64,000 bases of DNA, from NCBI GenBank assembly GCA_013398295.1, contig VZSF01000025.1, positions 248,001 through 312,000 of the forward strand. Direction: 5' to 3'. Positions 36,066 to 49,346 of the stretch are shown here, piece after piece. The notes under the pieces are model-generated. The model made no database searches and had not been told where the DNA came from. It saw only the letters and a program-made list of their open reading frames with translations. The stretch's first letter is position 1. The number at the start of each line of letters is the position of its first letter. The translations under genes were made by a program, and so were the position numbers. The stretch is from Chionis minor. Its lineage: Eukaryota > Chordata > Aves > Charadriiformes > Chionididae.

Positions 36066-39000
36066 TAACATAGCCAGCACATCCAGAAAAGGCAAATGTT
36101 TTTGACAATACACAAAAATGAAAAGTACAATTCTGGTATCTCTAAAATCACACAGAAGCTGCCAAGGAAAGAAGCTGATCTGGGACCTGTCTTTCCTCAC
36201 AAACCTAGGTGTACTCAGAGACACTTAGGGCTAAGCAGCAGTGCCTTGGCAAAAGCCCAAGCACGATGCATGGCACGCAGCATACGAGCAGTGCAAGGGG
36301 ATGGCCGTTTCAAGCATTACTATCTGCTGCAGACTTCCTCCCTTGCTCTGCAAGTATTAGCACAGGAATTGAGGCAAATGCTTCCCGTGCTGCCTCTGCC
36401 TCAGTGCTAAGGATGGTGTGAGCAGAAATGAAATGGATCCAGGTGTCTGCCTTTGCCCCTAATCTTGTGGGGGAGAGCAGTTTGTCAGGAGAACAGGACA
36501 TACTGTGTGCTCATGCTTTCTCACTCCTTGTGGTCTCATGTGCCCAGGCATAGCTGTGCGGTTTAAATATTGTCCCTTACAATGGCAAAACCCAAGCTGT
36601 GAATGCTCTGCATTGGGCATGTACATGAGCTAAACTGCAGCTGGCTCTTACAGCACAACAAGCACCGGTATTCCCATGGCTTTTCTGAAGCAGATAACTC
36701 AGGTGTCTGAACCGGGGCGAAGGCTTGTTGCAGACCAGTGGAGGGAGGCAGATGTCACACTTGAGCCCAAAAATGAAAGGCCCAAATTTTGCAAATGAAG
36801 GTCCTCTCTTAATGGTGCTTTTGGAAGTACTGTGCTATGCACAGTGCTCTCAGCTGTGGCTTCAGCCTTTGGCAGGTGACAATTCATGTGCCTTTAAAGC
36901 CCTTTGGTCTCCACAGTATCTGAAACCCTGGCTTGCTTTGTAAGCAAGTGGACTTTTTTGTTGCCTTTTCACTTCCTCACTTCAAACCATTCTGGTGCTG
37001 CTTCTAGAACCAACAGTTCCATAATTTGGGGATGTAAACATTCCTCAAAGGCAGAGAGATTAGCTTCTGCAGCTATTAGAGTGAAATGTTAAATGTGAGT
37101 TTTTGTCTCTCCTGATACCTGGAACTAATTCTGGTTTTGGCATCCTGCTGCTCTGGTTTGTTTGTCAATTTCTGCAGTGCCATTAATGTTTTGATTTTCC
37201 AGGTTCAAAATTTAGTTGAATCTTTCAAGTTCAATGTAAATACTTGCAGTGCAAAGGAGAGGGACTGGCACCTTCTGTAGCATGAGACTGGGACGTTGTA
37301 ACAGGCTTGAGTAGAAGTGTATGCACAATATAGCAACCTCTCTTATTTCTTGTCACCAAGACCATCCTCAGCTCTCTTCTGTCTCACAACAGGTGTGACT
37401 GACACAGAGGGTGACCACTCAGAGAGTGTGCAAGAGGAATGTACTCCTTTCTCAGCCCCCTGCTGTGGATGGGCTCTGAGGCAGAACTTTCAGAATCTGC
37501 CTCTATATTTTTTTTGAAAATAAATCAGTTGCTGAAAGGCTTAGAGGGCTCTGTTTTCATTCTGGGGCTCAGAAGAGGCAGGAACTGGTGGTCAGAAGCA
37601 AACCGGTGTGAACCCACTTCTCTTGCTGGGAGTAACTTTCTGGTAAGAAATGGACTGGTACAGATAGTAACAGAAAAATCACTATTTTTGGACTTGCCAG
37701 CCTTGCCCACTACTAATTAGGAGACAAGAGATGATAGTAGTTTCTCTGAGCAAGGATTGTTCATCTTTTCTATGCCTACTAGCAGCATCTTGCCGTATTG
37801 TGCTAATGAGCTTGTAATAGGCTCCCCAGGCAATAAACTGACCAGAAAACACAGAGCCTCAGAGCAAAGGTGATCTGGCAACAAGGATGGTACAGGGAGA
37901 AGACAGAGTTTGGGACTGTTTTTTGCAAGGTGAAGCTATTTTCTTGTGCTCCCTCTTTTATTTTCAAGTAAGCTAGTAAATCTAGTAAATCTAGATCTGA
38001 TGAGCAAAGTCTGTTTTGTTTTCCTCCCTAATATCTCTCCCTTTCAAATATCACTTGCTTCAGTTAGGGCTGCTGTTGCGTGCATAATTTCCCCAAACTA
38101 AACTACCTCTTTTGGCCTCTGGGAAGTGCTAACGAGTAAAGATTGCCCTACCAGCAGAACCAACATCTTCTGTCCCCTGCCAAAGAGCCAGATGGAGGTA
38201 GGCTCTAATCAGGTCACATAAGAAAAGGGTAACTGAAAGACTTGGAGGAGGCAAGAACTGGAAAAGGCTATCACAGCTATTTTTGATTCTTAAAGAAGAA
38301 AGATTAATTTAGATCTTCTGGTGTACACAAGGAAAAAAAAAATCTGTTTGAAAACAAAGCAGCCCAGTTCTGACTGTTCTTACAGTTTTTGTCATTAACT
38401 GCACTGATGAAAAGAGAATGCAAACTGCTCCTGCATCATTAGTGAGTGCCTGTCTTTCAAACAAACAGTTCCAGACACAGGGCTTTGTTCAAAGTAAAAA
38501 GGGAAGGAGCAAATTCCCTGGATGCAAGAGGCAGATATAAATGCAATATCTAATGTGACTGATTAGGAAAGACAAAAGCTATGTGGCCTTGACAACTAGT
38601 GTTGCTGACTCACTGTAAAAATCAATGATGCGTTATTACCTCAACCCAGAATAAAAAAATGTAATGTTGCAAGGTTTAAGAATTGTGAGTCAAGCAAGAT
38701 GCTTTCAGGTGGAAGGTTATTGCTCTTAAGGAGCATAGTTGTAAAGAAAAGCTTATCAAAAACTCCTGAAGAACCAACCAACCACCAAAATGTTGCAAGC
38801 TCTCCCTCAGTTGGTGTAAATTGATGAACGGTGGCATGGATATAGCAATGTGATGGAAGGGAAGGCTGCAAGTGAGAGTTGTAGTGATGGGGTGGCATGA
38901 GGAAAAGCTGGGTATTTGCAGAAGGAAGCAAGGCTGAGATACACTTATGTGATGGGAGAAAAGGTTGATGTTTGGGAGCAAGTGCATTTCTGGAGCGCTG

Positions 39001-39184
39001 TGTGTGTGTGTCATATTCCCTTTGCTATCCTGCAGATTTGGCATTTTGGGACTGCTGGGTCTGTTTTCAGCAGATGCTTTTGTGGTACTTTCTGTGTCAC
39101 CATGGCAGACTCCATCCTATTTTCAGCTGATTTGGGAAAGATGAGTGGACCATGCAATACTAAGTGTGTCGTTGCCCTTCTGCT

Positions 39185-39252
39185 CCCCCCCCCCCCCCCC
39201 CAAAAAAAAAAAAAAAAACAAACCCAAAACAACCCACCCAAAAGCAAAACCA
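39185..39252. repeat. C17A17 homopolymer pair and A/C-rich tract
   Basis: Seventeen Cs (39185-39201) run directly into seventeen As (39202-39218), then A/C-rich sequence to about 39252. The G17 on the minus strand is prone to sequencing and replication slippage and to G-quadruplex formation. A 141-codon plus-strand frame and a minus-strand frame crossing it are artefacts of the tract. Confidence 0.95.
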
Positions 39253-42200
39253 GATCTTATTTTTACATGAAAGAGCTTTTAATGTATAAAGCTGTGGGGG
39301 TGGTAAAAAAAGCAATGCTTTATAAAGCAATTAACATTTGACAAGATAGAATGGTTGTGTGGTTTTCATGGCAATGATGGGAATTTGCAGAGGTTATCTG
39401 AGAGCATCACCTTCTCTGGAGACTTGCCCTACTTGCACAGACAGGGGAAGCCCAGTTTTCTAAGCCATTTTTCAGTGAGAAGGGTGAATATTGTGGGGGC
39501 TGAGTCCTAAAAAGCTCTGTATCAAGGGCTCAGCAGTCTAGAAACAGTCTTTCTAGCTGGTGAACTGTGTGATTCTTGCCCGGACTGGGCTCTTTACTGA
39601 TGAGTTTGCATTGGATTTTAGCAGAAGTTGCACAGACGTCCATTAGAAAGGGTTTGTGTACAGTAGATCAGGCCTTGTCCTAATTCGACCTATGAAGTCT
39701 TTTCAGTTCCTAAGATTGTGATCGCCGGAGTCACGTGTAATGACTTGACAAGAAGACCTGATGATAACAATGTCTGTAATGTGGTCTAAAACCTAAGAAG
39801 TTGAAGAGTAAAACCAAGGAAAATGGGAGCTGACGTCAGTAAGAATAAACTGGAGAAACAGTAGAATAAAAAGAGGGAGAAGGACCAAAGATGGAATGAA
39901 GGCCAATAGACTGAACAGTATCAGGGATGCTGAGCTGTAAAATAGGTGAGAGGAAAAAAATCCTATTATTTCAGTGACCTGCTTTTTTTCCTCCCTGCAA
40001 ATATTTGAATCTGGAAACATTGATTTAAGACCTAAAGTAATTTAGGAAGAAGCTAGAAGGGTTTGTGCAATTGAAAGAATTACAACAATCCAGATATCAT
40101 GCAATAAAGCTCCAAGAGAGCTTTAGAGTAATCTTAGTTGTTGTAATAGATAGATGAGGGACTTGCAGCATCAGGTGGCAACAATGCTGTGCACACCCTT
40201 GGATCTTGGGCTAATTTTCTTGTTTGTTTTCTCCCACATTAGCTGATTTTACTTTCCTGACAATAGTTAATTGAGCCGTGTGCTTGGTGAAATGCTAAAT
40301 GAATGGATGCTGCTAAAAATAGAAGTTGAAATGTTGTAGAAGTACATGTTAGTGAGGTTGGGCCTATTCAGAAGCCAGTTTCAGGAGTTACTAGTTTACT
40401 CCTGCTCATCTGTTCATCAAACAGGGGTTGGTAATTCCCATATTGTCATGAGAAATATGTTCATTCTGACAGAAATACAGTAAATGAAGTGAAAACTGAC
40501 TCAAACTTATTAGGAATGGCAAAGTCTTGTAATGCAAATGAGTTGAAGAAGCACCTTTTTCTCTCAGAGCAGTGAGAAAGAAGACATGATAAGAGAGAAA
40601 GGTATTGAACTAACCTTTCCCCTCTGGTATTAAAGTTTAGCTCACCCTCTGACCAAAAGGACTGCAAATCAATTAGAGCTGATGAGTCCAACTTTAAGTG
40701 CATCAGCAGGGCAAATGGTAATGTCTCAGAATGAAGAAAAATTCGCCAGCATTTCTGACCTTGGATGAAGTAAAATGCCCTCCACTTGTCAGCATTCAGT
40801 GTTCATCCTGTATATGCAGAACTGCCTGTGTGTACCAATTATATAGCACAAGCGGAATAGGGGAAAAATGTCTATTAGTGTGCAGCAGAGTTGGAGAATA
40901 CTCAGGCTTGCTAAAGCTTTTTGAAAGAGCTACTGGATTGCTTTGGCTGAGAAAGGAACTTAATTTACAGCATTGCTTATTTCTATCCTTCCTATGAGAA
41001 GATATGTGGAATTTCTATGATACATCCAAACTTAGAGATCATTCCTCTCTAGGAAAATGATGTTTGGCCATGATGTCAAATGTCAATGTGCTGAGGCATG
41101 CAAAGAGTAAATGGCACGTGTCTCTTTAGCGCTACAGTCAATGCTTTTCAGGGAAACTCAATTTCAGTGTTCCTCCTTTTGCAGTTTTTTAACACCAAAG
41201 CTATTATAGTGGAGCAGGAAGAGGTCAGCAGGGGACTGAAGCATAGAAATGAGAGTTGAAAGGATTGTTGGGCCCATTTATTTATACCTCTGAGGGTATG
41301 TTTGCAGTAAACTTTTCTCTGCATCTCAGGCAACAGCTGTTCTTCTTAACATTTAATTTGAGGAAACAGATTAATTTTATTTTCTACTACTCTTCTACTC
41401 GGGCTGTGGTCCAGGCTGTGTAATTCCTAATTTGACATAAACAAAACGCTTTCCAAAGTGTTTCTGTAAGAATAAATGTGACTCTTGGAGTGTAACCAGA
41501 GAGTCCACAGTTTAGTTCTGGGCATGCTATATCAAGGTAGCTCATCAGCATGCTCCATTGTCATCTCCTTGAAATGTTAAGTTTTTCCAAACTTAATTCT
41601 ATCCCCTCATGCTTTATCTTGTCCTCTGTCCAGCCTAATCCATTTCTCTTCCTTTTGGTGTCTAGATCATTCACGTTCATCAGGTTTGCCTCTTCGTTGT
41701 TGATACTTGTTGGGTGCACTGAAAGATTTAATTTGTCTAATAAAAAGCAGCCCCCTTTGTCACTGGTATGTTTCTCTCTGTCATTTCCAGTGCTAAGAAG
41801 TCTCTGGGAGCACGCAGACTTTTTATCTGGGTTTGCCCCATCCATGCAGTCACAGGGGGGTTAAAACCAACCTTTTAATACCAGTTGGGAGGCAGAGAGA
41901 AATCACAGAAGGATGACAAAAAGAGAGCAGTAAGTCCTCCTGCACAAAGCTGGTGCTCCTACTTGAACCAGATAAAGCCACCTTTGTGTTTACCTGCTGT
42001 TTCAGAGAGTTGCTCCTTGAGGTCAGGACAATTGTTGCAGCTCTCTGGTTATGACAAATTCCTACTTATTGGTACCACTCTGATGAAATAAGCAAAGCCT
42101 TGAAGAACTTAAAAGTTCTATTACTTTTTAATGAGTAACTTTAATAGAAAGGATTAAATGTTTCTTTCTATTGCAGTGCCTCAGCATTTCTATAGTCATA

Positions 42201-45200
42201 AATTCTCTGGCCAGTCTGCTATTACAGATGTACCAATTCTTTCTACTTCTCTGAACACTAAAATTGAAAGAAAACAAGGTTTAGGTTTTATGTATTCTTA
42301 ATTTAATGAAATTCATCTTAAAGTCATAGACAAATACTTCTCAGCATGGAGTACTCCCGCCTTTAGAAAGTCCTCAAGAAACTAGAGCAGCAGGATGGTC
42401 AGATGCAGGATTACACGTCTGCAGGGTGGGGTTTTTTCCCAATTTTGTATTTGTGACTTCCTCCCTTATTTCATGTCACCGCCTTTTCCATGTTAATTCA
42501 GTCTAGTTGAGTTCATACTGTGTTTTACCTGATTTAGCCCTGTTTTACCCTTCTTTGAGGGGAGGAGTCATGAGGCTGAGGGCAATTCCACTGCTAACAG
42601 AGTGGGGTAATTTTCAGCCGTTTTTCTTTCAGACACCATGGGTGTAGCCTCAGACCTCACGAGCAGCTCAACTATAATAAGTATCCAGATAAGAAAGTAT
42701 TAATACTACTACTTAATGAAGATAGGGTTAAAGCATGGGGAAATTAGAGTCTATATTCAAAGAACATCAACATTGATGGTGACATTCCTGTTGGCTAGGT
42801 CCTAGGGACTGACTGAGGATGCTTATCTTGAGCTAGTGGAAAGGGAGTGTCTTTCTGACTGTGTCTAGTTGTCACAACATGTCTTGCTTGTGAGACAAGT
42901 TGTTTCTTGCATCATCTCTCCCCCAGTGGAAGTGGAAGTTCAATCTACTTCTCCCTTTTCTTACAGCTAATTTTATTCCTACCAGGTGCAGTTCTGTATA
43001 TCATAGAGAACTAAAGGCAGATACATGAAATAAGGAAAGTGGCAAGGAAAGATCGGGGGGAAATAACAGACACTAAAAAGGTAAAGCGGGAGAGGATTGA
43101 GAGTAGGATGAGATGTCTAAAGAACAACCTCTGTGTTAGGATGAGATCCAAAAAGGAGCTATAAAGACTAGATTTGCCACAGGAAGCTGAAGCCTAGTCC
43201 TAAAAAGATGCGAGGAAAGGAGGAAAAAGTGGTTTGCAAGTTTCATGTGTATAAGGGATTGGTTTTATATGTATAAGTGACTATGCATTTAACACAAATA
43301 AGTTGACAGCAACAGAAATGTTCTCCTGCAAATACAAGCTGTGCAACTTCGGAGAAGTTTATTTCTTTTCCCTTTCACTCAATGAGGTTTTGTGCTCCTG
43401 TTTACTCTGAGTCCTGAATGGTAGAATCCACTTGGTAAATGGGAAGGCAAATAGAAAAATGAAGAAACTAAGACTTATATATCAGATTAAAAAAATATCT
43501 AAGGCCAGAAGCCTTACTAGAGCCAGTTCTTTACCACTTGTCCAGCTGTTAATGTGTTGTGTTGCTAGTTCTACTCCGCTACTAGTTTCCATAGCGCTTC
43601 GTGCAACTTCCACAGCATCCTTAGCTGATCAGCATTATCAGCACAGAACAGGCTTTCCCTGCCAGGGGGAAGTACAGTGCTCCAGCTGTGAGATATCACT
43701 TAAATGCCTACACTAGAACATCCTCCAACCATCTCTCCAGAAATATTTTGCTCATTAAACTTAGAGGAATAAAAGCAGACCCGTATTGTGACTGGTGGAT
43801 GCGTAGGAATCTTGTGTGGATCCAGTCTCCAATGCTTATTGATTCCCACCTCTCCATTAGGACAAACACTTTTACTCCCCTGTACAGCAATGCAGACGTG
43901 CTGTGCAGAGTTCTAAAGCTGGGAAAGGAAACGGTTAGGGAAACATTTGTGCTAAACTGCTGCTGAGGCAGAAAGATCCTATTGCATTCCATGTCCTCCA
44001 CTGCAATGGCAGAGAGATGTGATACGAAGCGCTAGGAGCAAATAGTTTACATTGCACTACAGGCAACAAGCCAAGTGTGATATTTACAGGAATGGCCAGA
44101 TAAAAGCCTCACCTTTTACATGCGTAAAGAAGTGAAAGAAAAGAAGGGTTTGCTTTCTTGAATATACCCATAAGATCTTTGGTGTGTGTTCTTTGTGTTT
44201 TGAAATACAAGTGTCTGTGTTTGAATTTGTAGGGCTAAGAGGTGTGTTAGTCTGAATGAACATGGGAAAATGCACCTTCCTGGTAAGGGAACTGGACTTA
44301 GAGATGCAGGGGATCTTTCCCAATTGTACAAGCATTTCCTAGCAGCAAGAAGTCCATGGTAAGTTGTGGCTACACTTTAAGAGTCTTACCATGGATTGAG
44401 GACAATGAGATGGTGAGCATAAATTAAACCATAAACTGTTCCCGAGAGTGCGAAGTCATTATTTTTAAAATGACAAGGCACGTAGAGATGCACAGGACAG
44501 AGATAAAGAGATAGCAGAAAAGCAAATGCGTTTCAGTGAATTTCTTCAGTTACTCATGCTGCGGAGAGAACACTTGGGACAAAGGTCATGTATCACAGCC
44601 TTGGCTTTTTTAATCATTTTTATCGTTGTTTTATAAAATCATCTTAATCCTTAGGAGAAGGTCTGAGCTGGTGATTTCTCATAGAATATATTCTCCATGG
44701 TTCATTTAGAAGCATGGATTTATACCTATTCTTCATACAGTGTTTCAGAGGAATTATAGTTTGCATAATCAACGAATGGGTTGTCCTATTGTCACTGTGC
44801 TCACAGTGTGACTGTCCTGACACTGGGAATACATGCATTCTTTTATTGTTCCTGATCATTTGAGTATTTTAATCAGTCATGAACTAACACAAAATGCTCT
44901 CAGGAAGCAGTAATGGGTTTAATAATGATGGACACGATGCTTTTCCCTTTGGAGAGGGGTCATAGAAAGAGTAATTTCTCGAGGAGCCTCTATATCTCAG
45001 TGAGTCTGCATCTAAGTGAAGTTTACAGCATGTTTGGAGCCACCGTATGAGTCTCTGAGGATGAAGCATGGGTCCATTTTGCATAATCCTTATCCAGCTT
45101 CATCCACTTAGCAGACATTTTAGATAAAAAGGGACTTAGTTCTGTTACTAAAGCAACTTTTACATGGAGGATCTTGGCACTAAATAAAGTGCTCCAAGGT

Positions 45201-48200
45201 GCTCAGTTGAAAAGGTAGTTCATAAACACTAAAGAATAGGCCACAGCTGTGACTTAAACTGGGATTAACATCTCTGCTGCAGCCTGAAACCTAATGTGCT
45301 GCTCACACAGCTGTGGGTGAGAGAGAAAACCTAGTGCACCTGTACTGCTGCTGAGCAGCCTCCCTTGGTCCAGCTCCGGGACATTTTTGTTAGCCAAAGC
45401 CTGAGCACTGGCAAGAGACAGACAGTTTTACAAGAAACCTTTTCTTTTTAATGACCTAGTAAACCAGCTACTGAATGGTAAAAATAGCAGAGCTCAGGAA
45501 ATCTCCCTGACCATCTGCTGTTGAGAGCTGCTCCCAGCCAAGATGATGCACTCCACGCTGCTTTGTGGAACCAGGTTTTATGCAAGACAGAAAGAAGAAA
45601 ATGGCTGAGGTTTGTCCCTTTGCAGGATTAGGACCCCTCAGAAGGTTATGGAGGTACTTCAAGGCAACAGGAAGGCTGCAGAATGCCAAGATTCAAATTA
45701 TTATCTGTGTCCCCAGAGAGGACCATAGAAGCAGCTCCTGCAGACACAGGGCTTTTCTGGATAGGTTTTTACTAGAGGTTCATTCACATCGGTAGGCAGG
45801 CTTTTTCTTTAGTAGGGAGCAATATTTTAAAAACTCAGATGATCAACACTCCCCAAAAAAGCAGATAATATTTTTCCTTTGATCAAACTGAAAAGCAGTT
45901 TCAAAAATGAAAAAGAAAATATGTTTTAGATCAACCTGAAATGGTATTTTTGATCACAAAATGATTTTTTTATTTAATTTGGGCATTCTTTAATACTTCC
46001 TGCTTTGACTCAGGCCAACAAATACTTGAGATATGTCTGAATCTTCACCCCTGAGGATTTGTAAGAAAATTGTAGACAAAATGCTTTCAGAAATGGTTTG
46101 GATACTGCTGATGGAAATGGATGAGAATGGAATTTCTCAGCATGGTCTTTCCTGCTAGAGGTCGTAAAACATCTAGGAAGTCTCACCAAAATGCTTGCAG
46201 AACTAACAAGCCATGCATGCTAATAAATGTGGGGGAAAACAGTATAAGATGGGCTGTGATTTTTTTTTTTTCCACTAATAAGATTAACTGCTCCTTAGAT
46301 TTGTGTTTATATTCTCTTTTATTTTTCTGTTTAAAGAGTTTTGTGCCCTTTTGATTAAAAGGAGAAGCAAGAAATTAGCTGACCTCCCAAGCGCCTTCCC
46401 AGCCCTCCTGGTGCTTTTGAATCTGATTTTAAGCATCTTCAGTCAGAATCACGCATGCCCTTCATGTGTTCGTGTGTGAAAGTGCAAATTGCTTCTGAGA
46501 CTCTGTGGAGTAGCTAAAGGAATAAAAGGGGCAGAAAAAAAAAAAGACAGGAGGGGGAATAGTATATATCCAAACACACCATGTTAACAAACTGGTCTAC
46601 AGGAAAAAAATCCTGTGTCCAAATGACAAAACCAGCATGGAAGCAGCTAGCAGTGAGTTGCTGATGAGAGCAATGTTCTTTCTAATGATGTTGGAGATCC
46701 AAACTCAGAATTCATGTGGAGCACTCATGAAGGACACCCAAATGTCAATTAGCACATGCAATGGCATCATTACCAGTTTAACCAGAGTCACACAAGTCAT
46801 GGACCTTTCTGGCTGCCTATTAAGCAGTAATCGAGCAAATTAAATCATCATGAGGATAGCTTACTATCAGGTAATGCAGGATGCAAAATACAAGTCATTA
46901 GCTGTGCCTATTTGGAGACGGAGAACTAGGACAGAGAAGAGGATAGCACATGGGAAGGAGGAAAAGCGGCTGTCATGACTGTCTGTTCGGGTATACGCAG
47001 ACCTGTTCAGGTCTCATTCATACTCTTGCACACTGTCCCATATAGGGACTCACACTCATTCTTATCTGGTCAGTTTCTTTTTGTCACGGGTTAAAATTGA
47101 CAAGAGGATTTGTAAGAAAGCAGCGAGATGCTTTTCTAATATAAATGGTAGGAAAAATGATGCCTGTATCAAGATGGGAGCATTGTATCTAATTGGGAGC
47201 ATCACAAAGTCTTAGATTCTATAGAAGACCCATTTGAACAGGAAAGTACCAAGGTGGTCTCCTGCAGATGTATCTAGCCCCTTATTCTGCTCCTCATCCA
47301 AAGCCTCTGTCTGTGTCTTGCAGCCTGCCTGGAGGCCTTCTAATTCTGCACTATCTCAGACCAGGAAGGAGTTAGTTTTGTGGCATGAGCTGTCTGCGCA
47401 CTAGGAAGTGGCGGAACAAGCACGGCAAAACCTAGAATGCTTCTGCTAACCTCATCAGCAGTGTGTAGAAAAGAGAGAAGACATAGCATCTTTTACCTGT
47501 GAAACGGGTGGTGTGCCTCTGGCTTTTTGCTGCTCTGGCTACTGCTTCATTTGGTTGTGCAGACATGCAATCACAAACATCTGTGACAAAGACTAGGAAA
47601 GAGTGACTCTGAAATGGAGATCCCTGCTGTTTCAGAGGAAAGAGACAAGCTGTGATAGGGGTCTGGGGCCATCTGAGCCTAGCAGGGTGGTCAGAGGGAA
47701 ATTGCCTCTTTAGAGTGTTTGCACTGTAGCCGCCAGACACTGGGGCTTCTCAGAGGCTTAACCTCTCAATCCCTCATTTTCTGCCCTCCCAGAATGTCGT
47801 ATCTCATGCAGGTGTGTCTATCTCTTTGCCCCATATCACAATCCATAACACTTGTTGGTCCGGAAGGACCTTCAATATTTCTAAGCCTGTAGTTTGAAAT
47901 GGCTCTCTGTATATAGAAATGCTATACCCTATACATTGGTAGTCAGCAGCTTAGCATCCCCTGCTCTGATAGGATGTAAATCTACAAACTTTAACAATCA
48001 AATTGTGGAAGCTCAGCATAAAAAGCTATGGCTGTTCTGGAGCCATCGTGACCCTTGATGCATCAAGCTTTGGCAGGGGGCCAGCCTACCACTTAGTATG
48101 ATGTTTCTGGGAAAAAAGGGGGCTAAATGACATTTTTCATATTATAGCTATTCTTTTCCCTTGCCCTAGCATGTTAAACTCACCACTGCTCTAGGTATGT

Positions 48201-49278
48201 CATTCCAGGCTTCTCTTTCTGTTTTCTAGCTGAGTTTTGGAGTGCTGTATTGATCCTGAAATAATTAAATGAAGTCCCAGTGTTATCTGTTAATTATAAG
48301 GAGACAGGGAGTTATTTTAGTAATGCTACTGTTTCGTTCTGGTTTTGCAGCTTCTTTCTAATGTAGTTGAGGTGCAGGAGATAAGGAGGAGAAGAGAAGT
48401 GGATGTTGTTTATAACTTTTGAGTATTCAGGAGGTTTAAATATAGGAGTCAGAGGAGTTAGCTTGCTATGAGCTTGTGCAGGACTGACTGGCTAGTCCTG
48501 AGCGCAGTGTGACACTGTGTGGGCCATGGGCTTAATTTCTTGTCAGTGCATTCCATCAGTGAACTCAACCTCCTCCTGTGCCCATGTTGGTTCTGCTGCA
48601 AGCCCCCTGGGCTGTGCAGTTGCTGAGCCAAGCACTGCTCTGATGGCCTGATTCCTCATCCGAGGCACCAGCTGTTCCTCTAGAGCTGGGGCATTTGTGG
48701 AACACAGACTGCAACACGGCTGAATGGTGGGATGTCTTATTTGCATGTACGAAAGCAGGCTGGTGAGAAAATCTCCCAAACTCAAAAAGGGAAAACCATT
48801 TCTTTTCCCATGTAAGGAATTTGGAGAGCTCAGTGTTTGGCAGACGCTTTCCCTGGCAAAGCAAATAAAGGAAGATCCAAAGGAACAATCCATAGTAAGA
48901 GCCCAGAGCCGGGCACCTTTTAAAATCCGTGGCGTATTCTGCTGGTTGAAACAGCCTCTGCTTTGGTCTCTGACCAGACAGATGTTTGTGCTGTTATAGT
49001 ATTAGTGCTCTATAGTAAATACCAATATACATACATGTATTAATCAGCTAGGAATATGAAATTAAGGCGTTTGAAAGAAATCACAGCAGCCAGGAACTTG
49101 CAAATCTGTGGGCTGCTTTTCCTTTAAGGCTTAACCTAAGACCTGTGTGTTAAAAATGTGCTTTCTATGTGGTACCTTTTTCAAGCTTCTGTTCTATTTG
49201 GCAAATTTAGCAGCTCATTAGGGTCTCTGGCTTTTATTTTGACTGGGGTGATGAAGACTATAAAGAATTGTGCATCTA

Positions 49279-49346
49279 TATTGGTACTAATGAGAACTAT
49301 AGTGTAAAGGCCTATTGGTACTAATAAGAATTATAGTCTAAAGGCC
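49279..49346 (+). repeat. 34-bp tandem duplication (two copies)
   Basis: TATTGGTACTAATGAGAACT... at 49279-49312 is followed immediately by a copy at 49313-49346. They differ at three positions over 34 bp. Both end in TAAAGGCC. There is no coding role. It looks like a moderately old local duplication. Confidence 0.93.

Noticed and set aside
38916..39341. 141-codon plus-strand open frame.
   Set aside because: It runs straight through the C17A17 tract (poly-Pro then poly-Lys) and the remainder looks random. It is an artefact of low complexity.
47843..47885. 'ggaaggaccttcaatatttc' resembles the CR1 3'-end block in reverse.
   Set aside because: No adjoining CR1 blocks or octamer tail. Too short.
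48543..48999. Overlapping open frames on both strands (91-116 codons).
   Set aside because: No motif or splice support, and frames on opposite strands are equally long.
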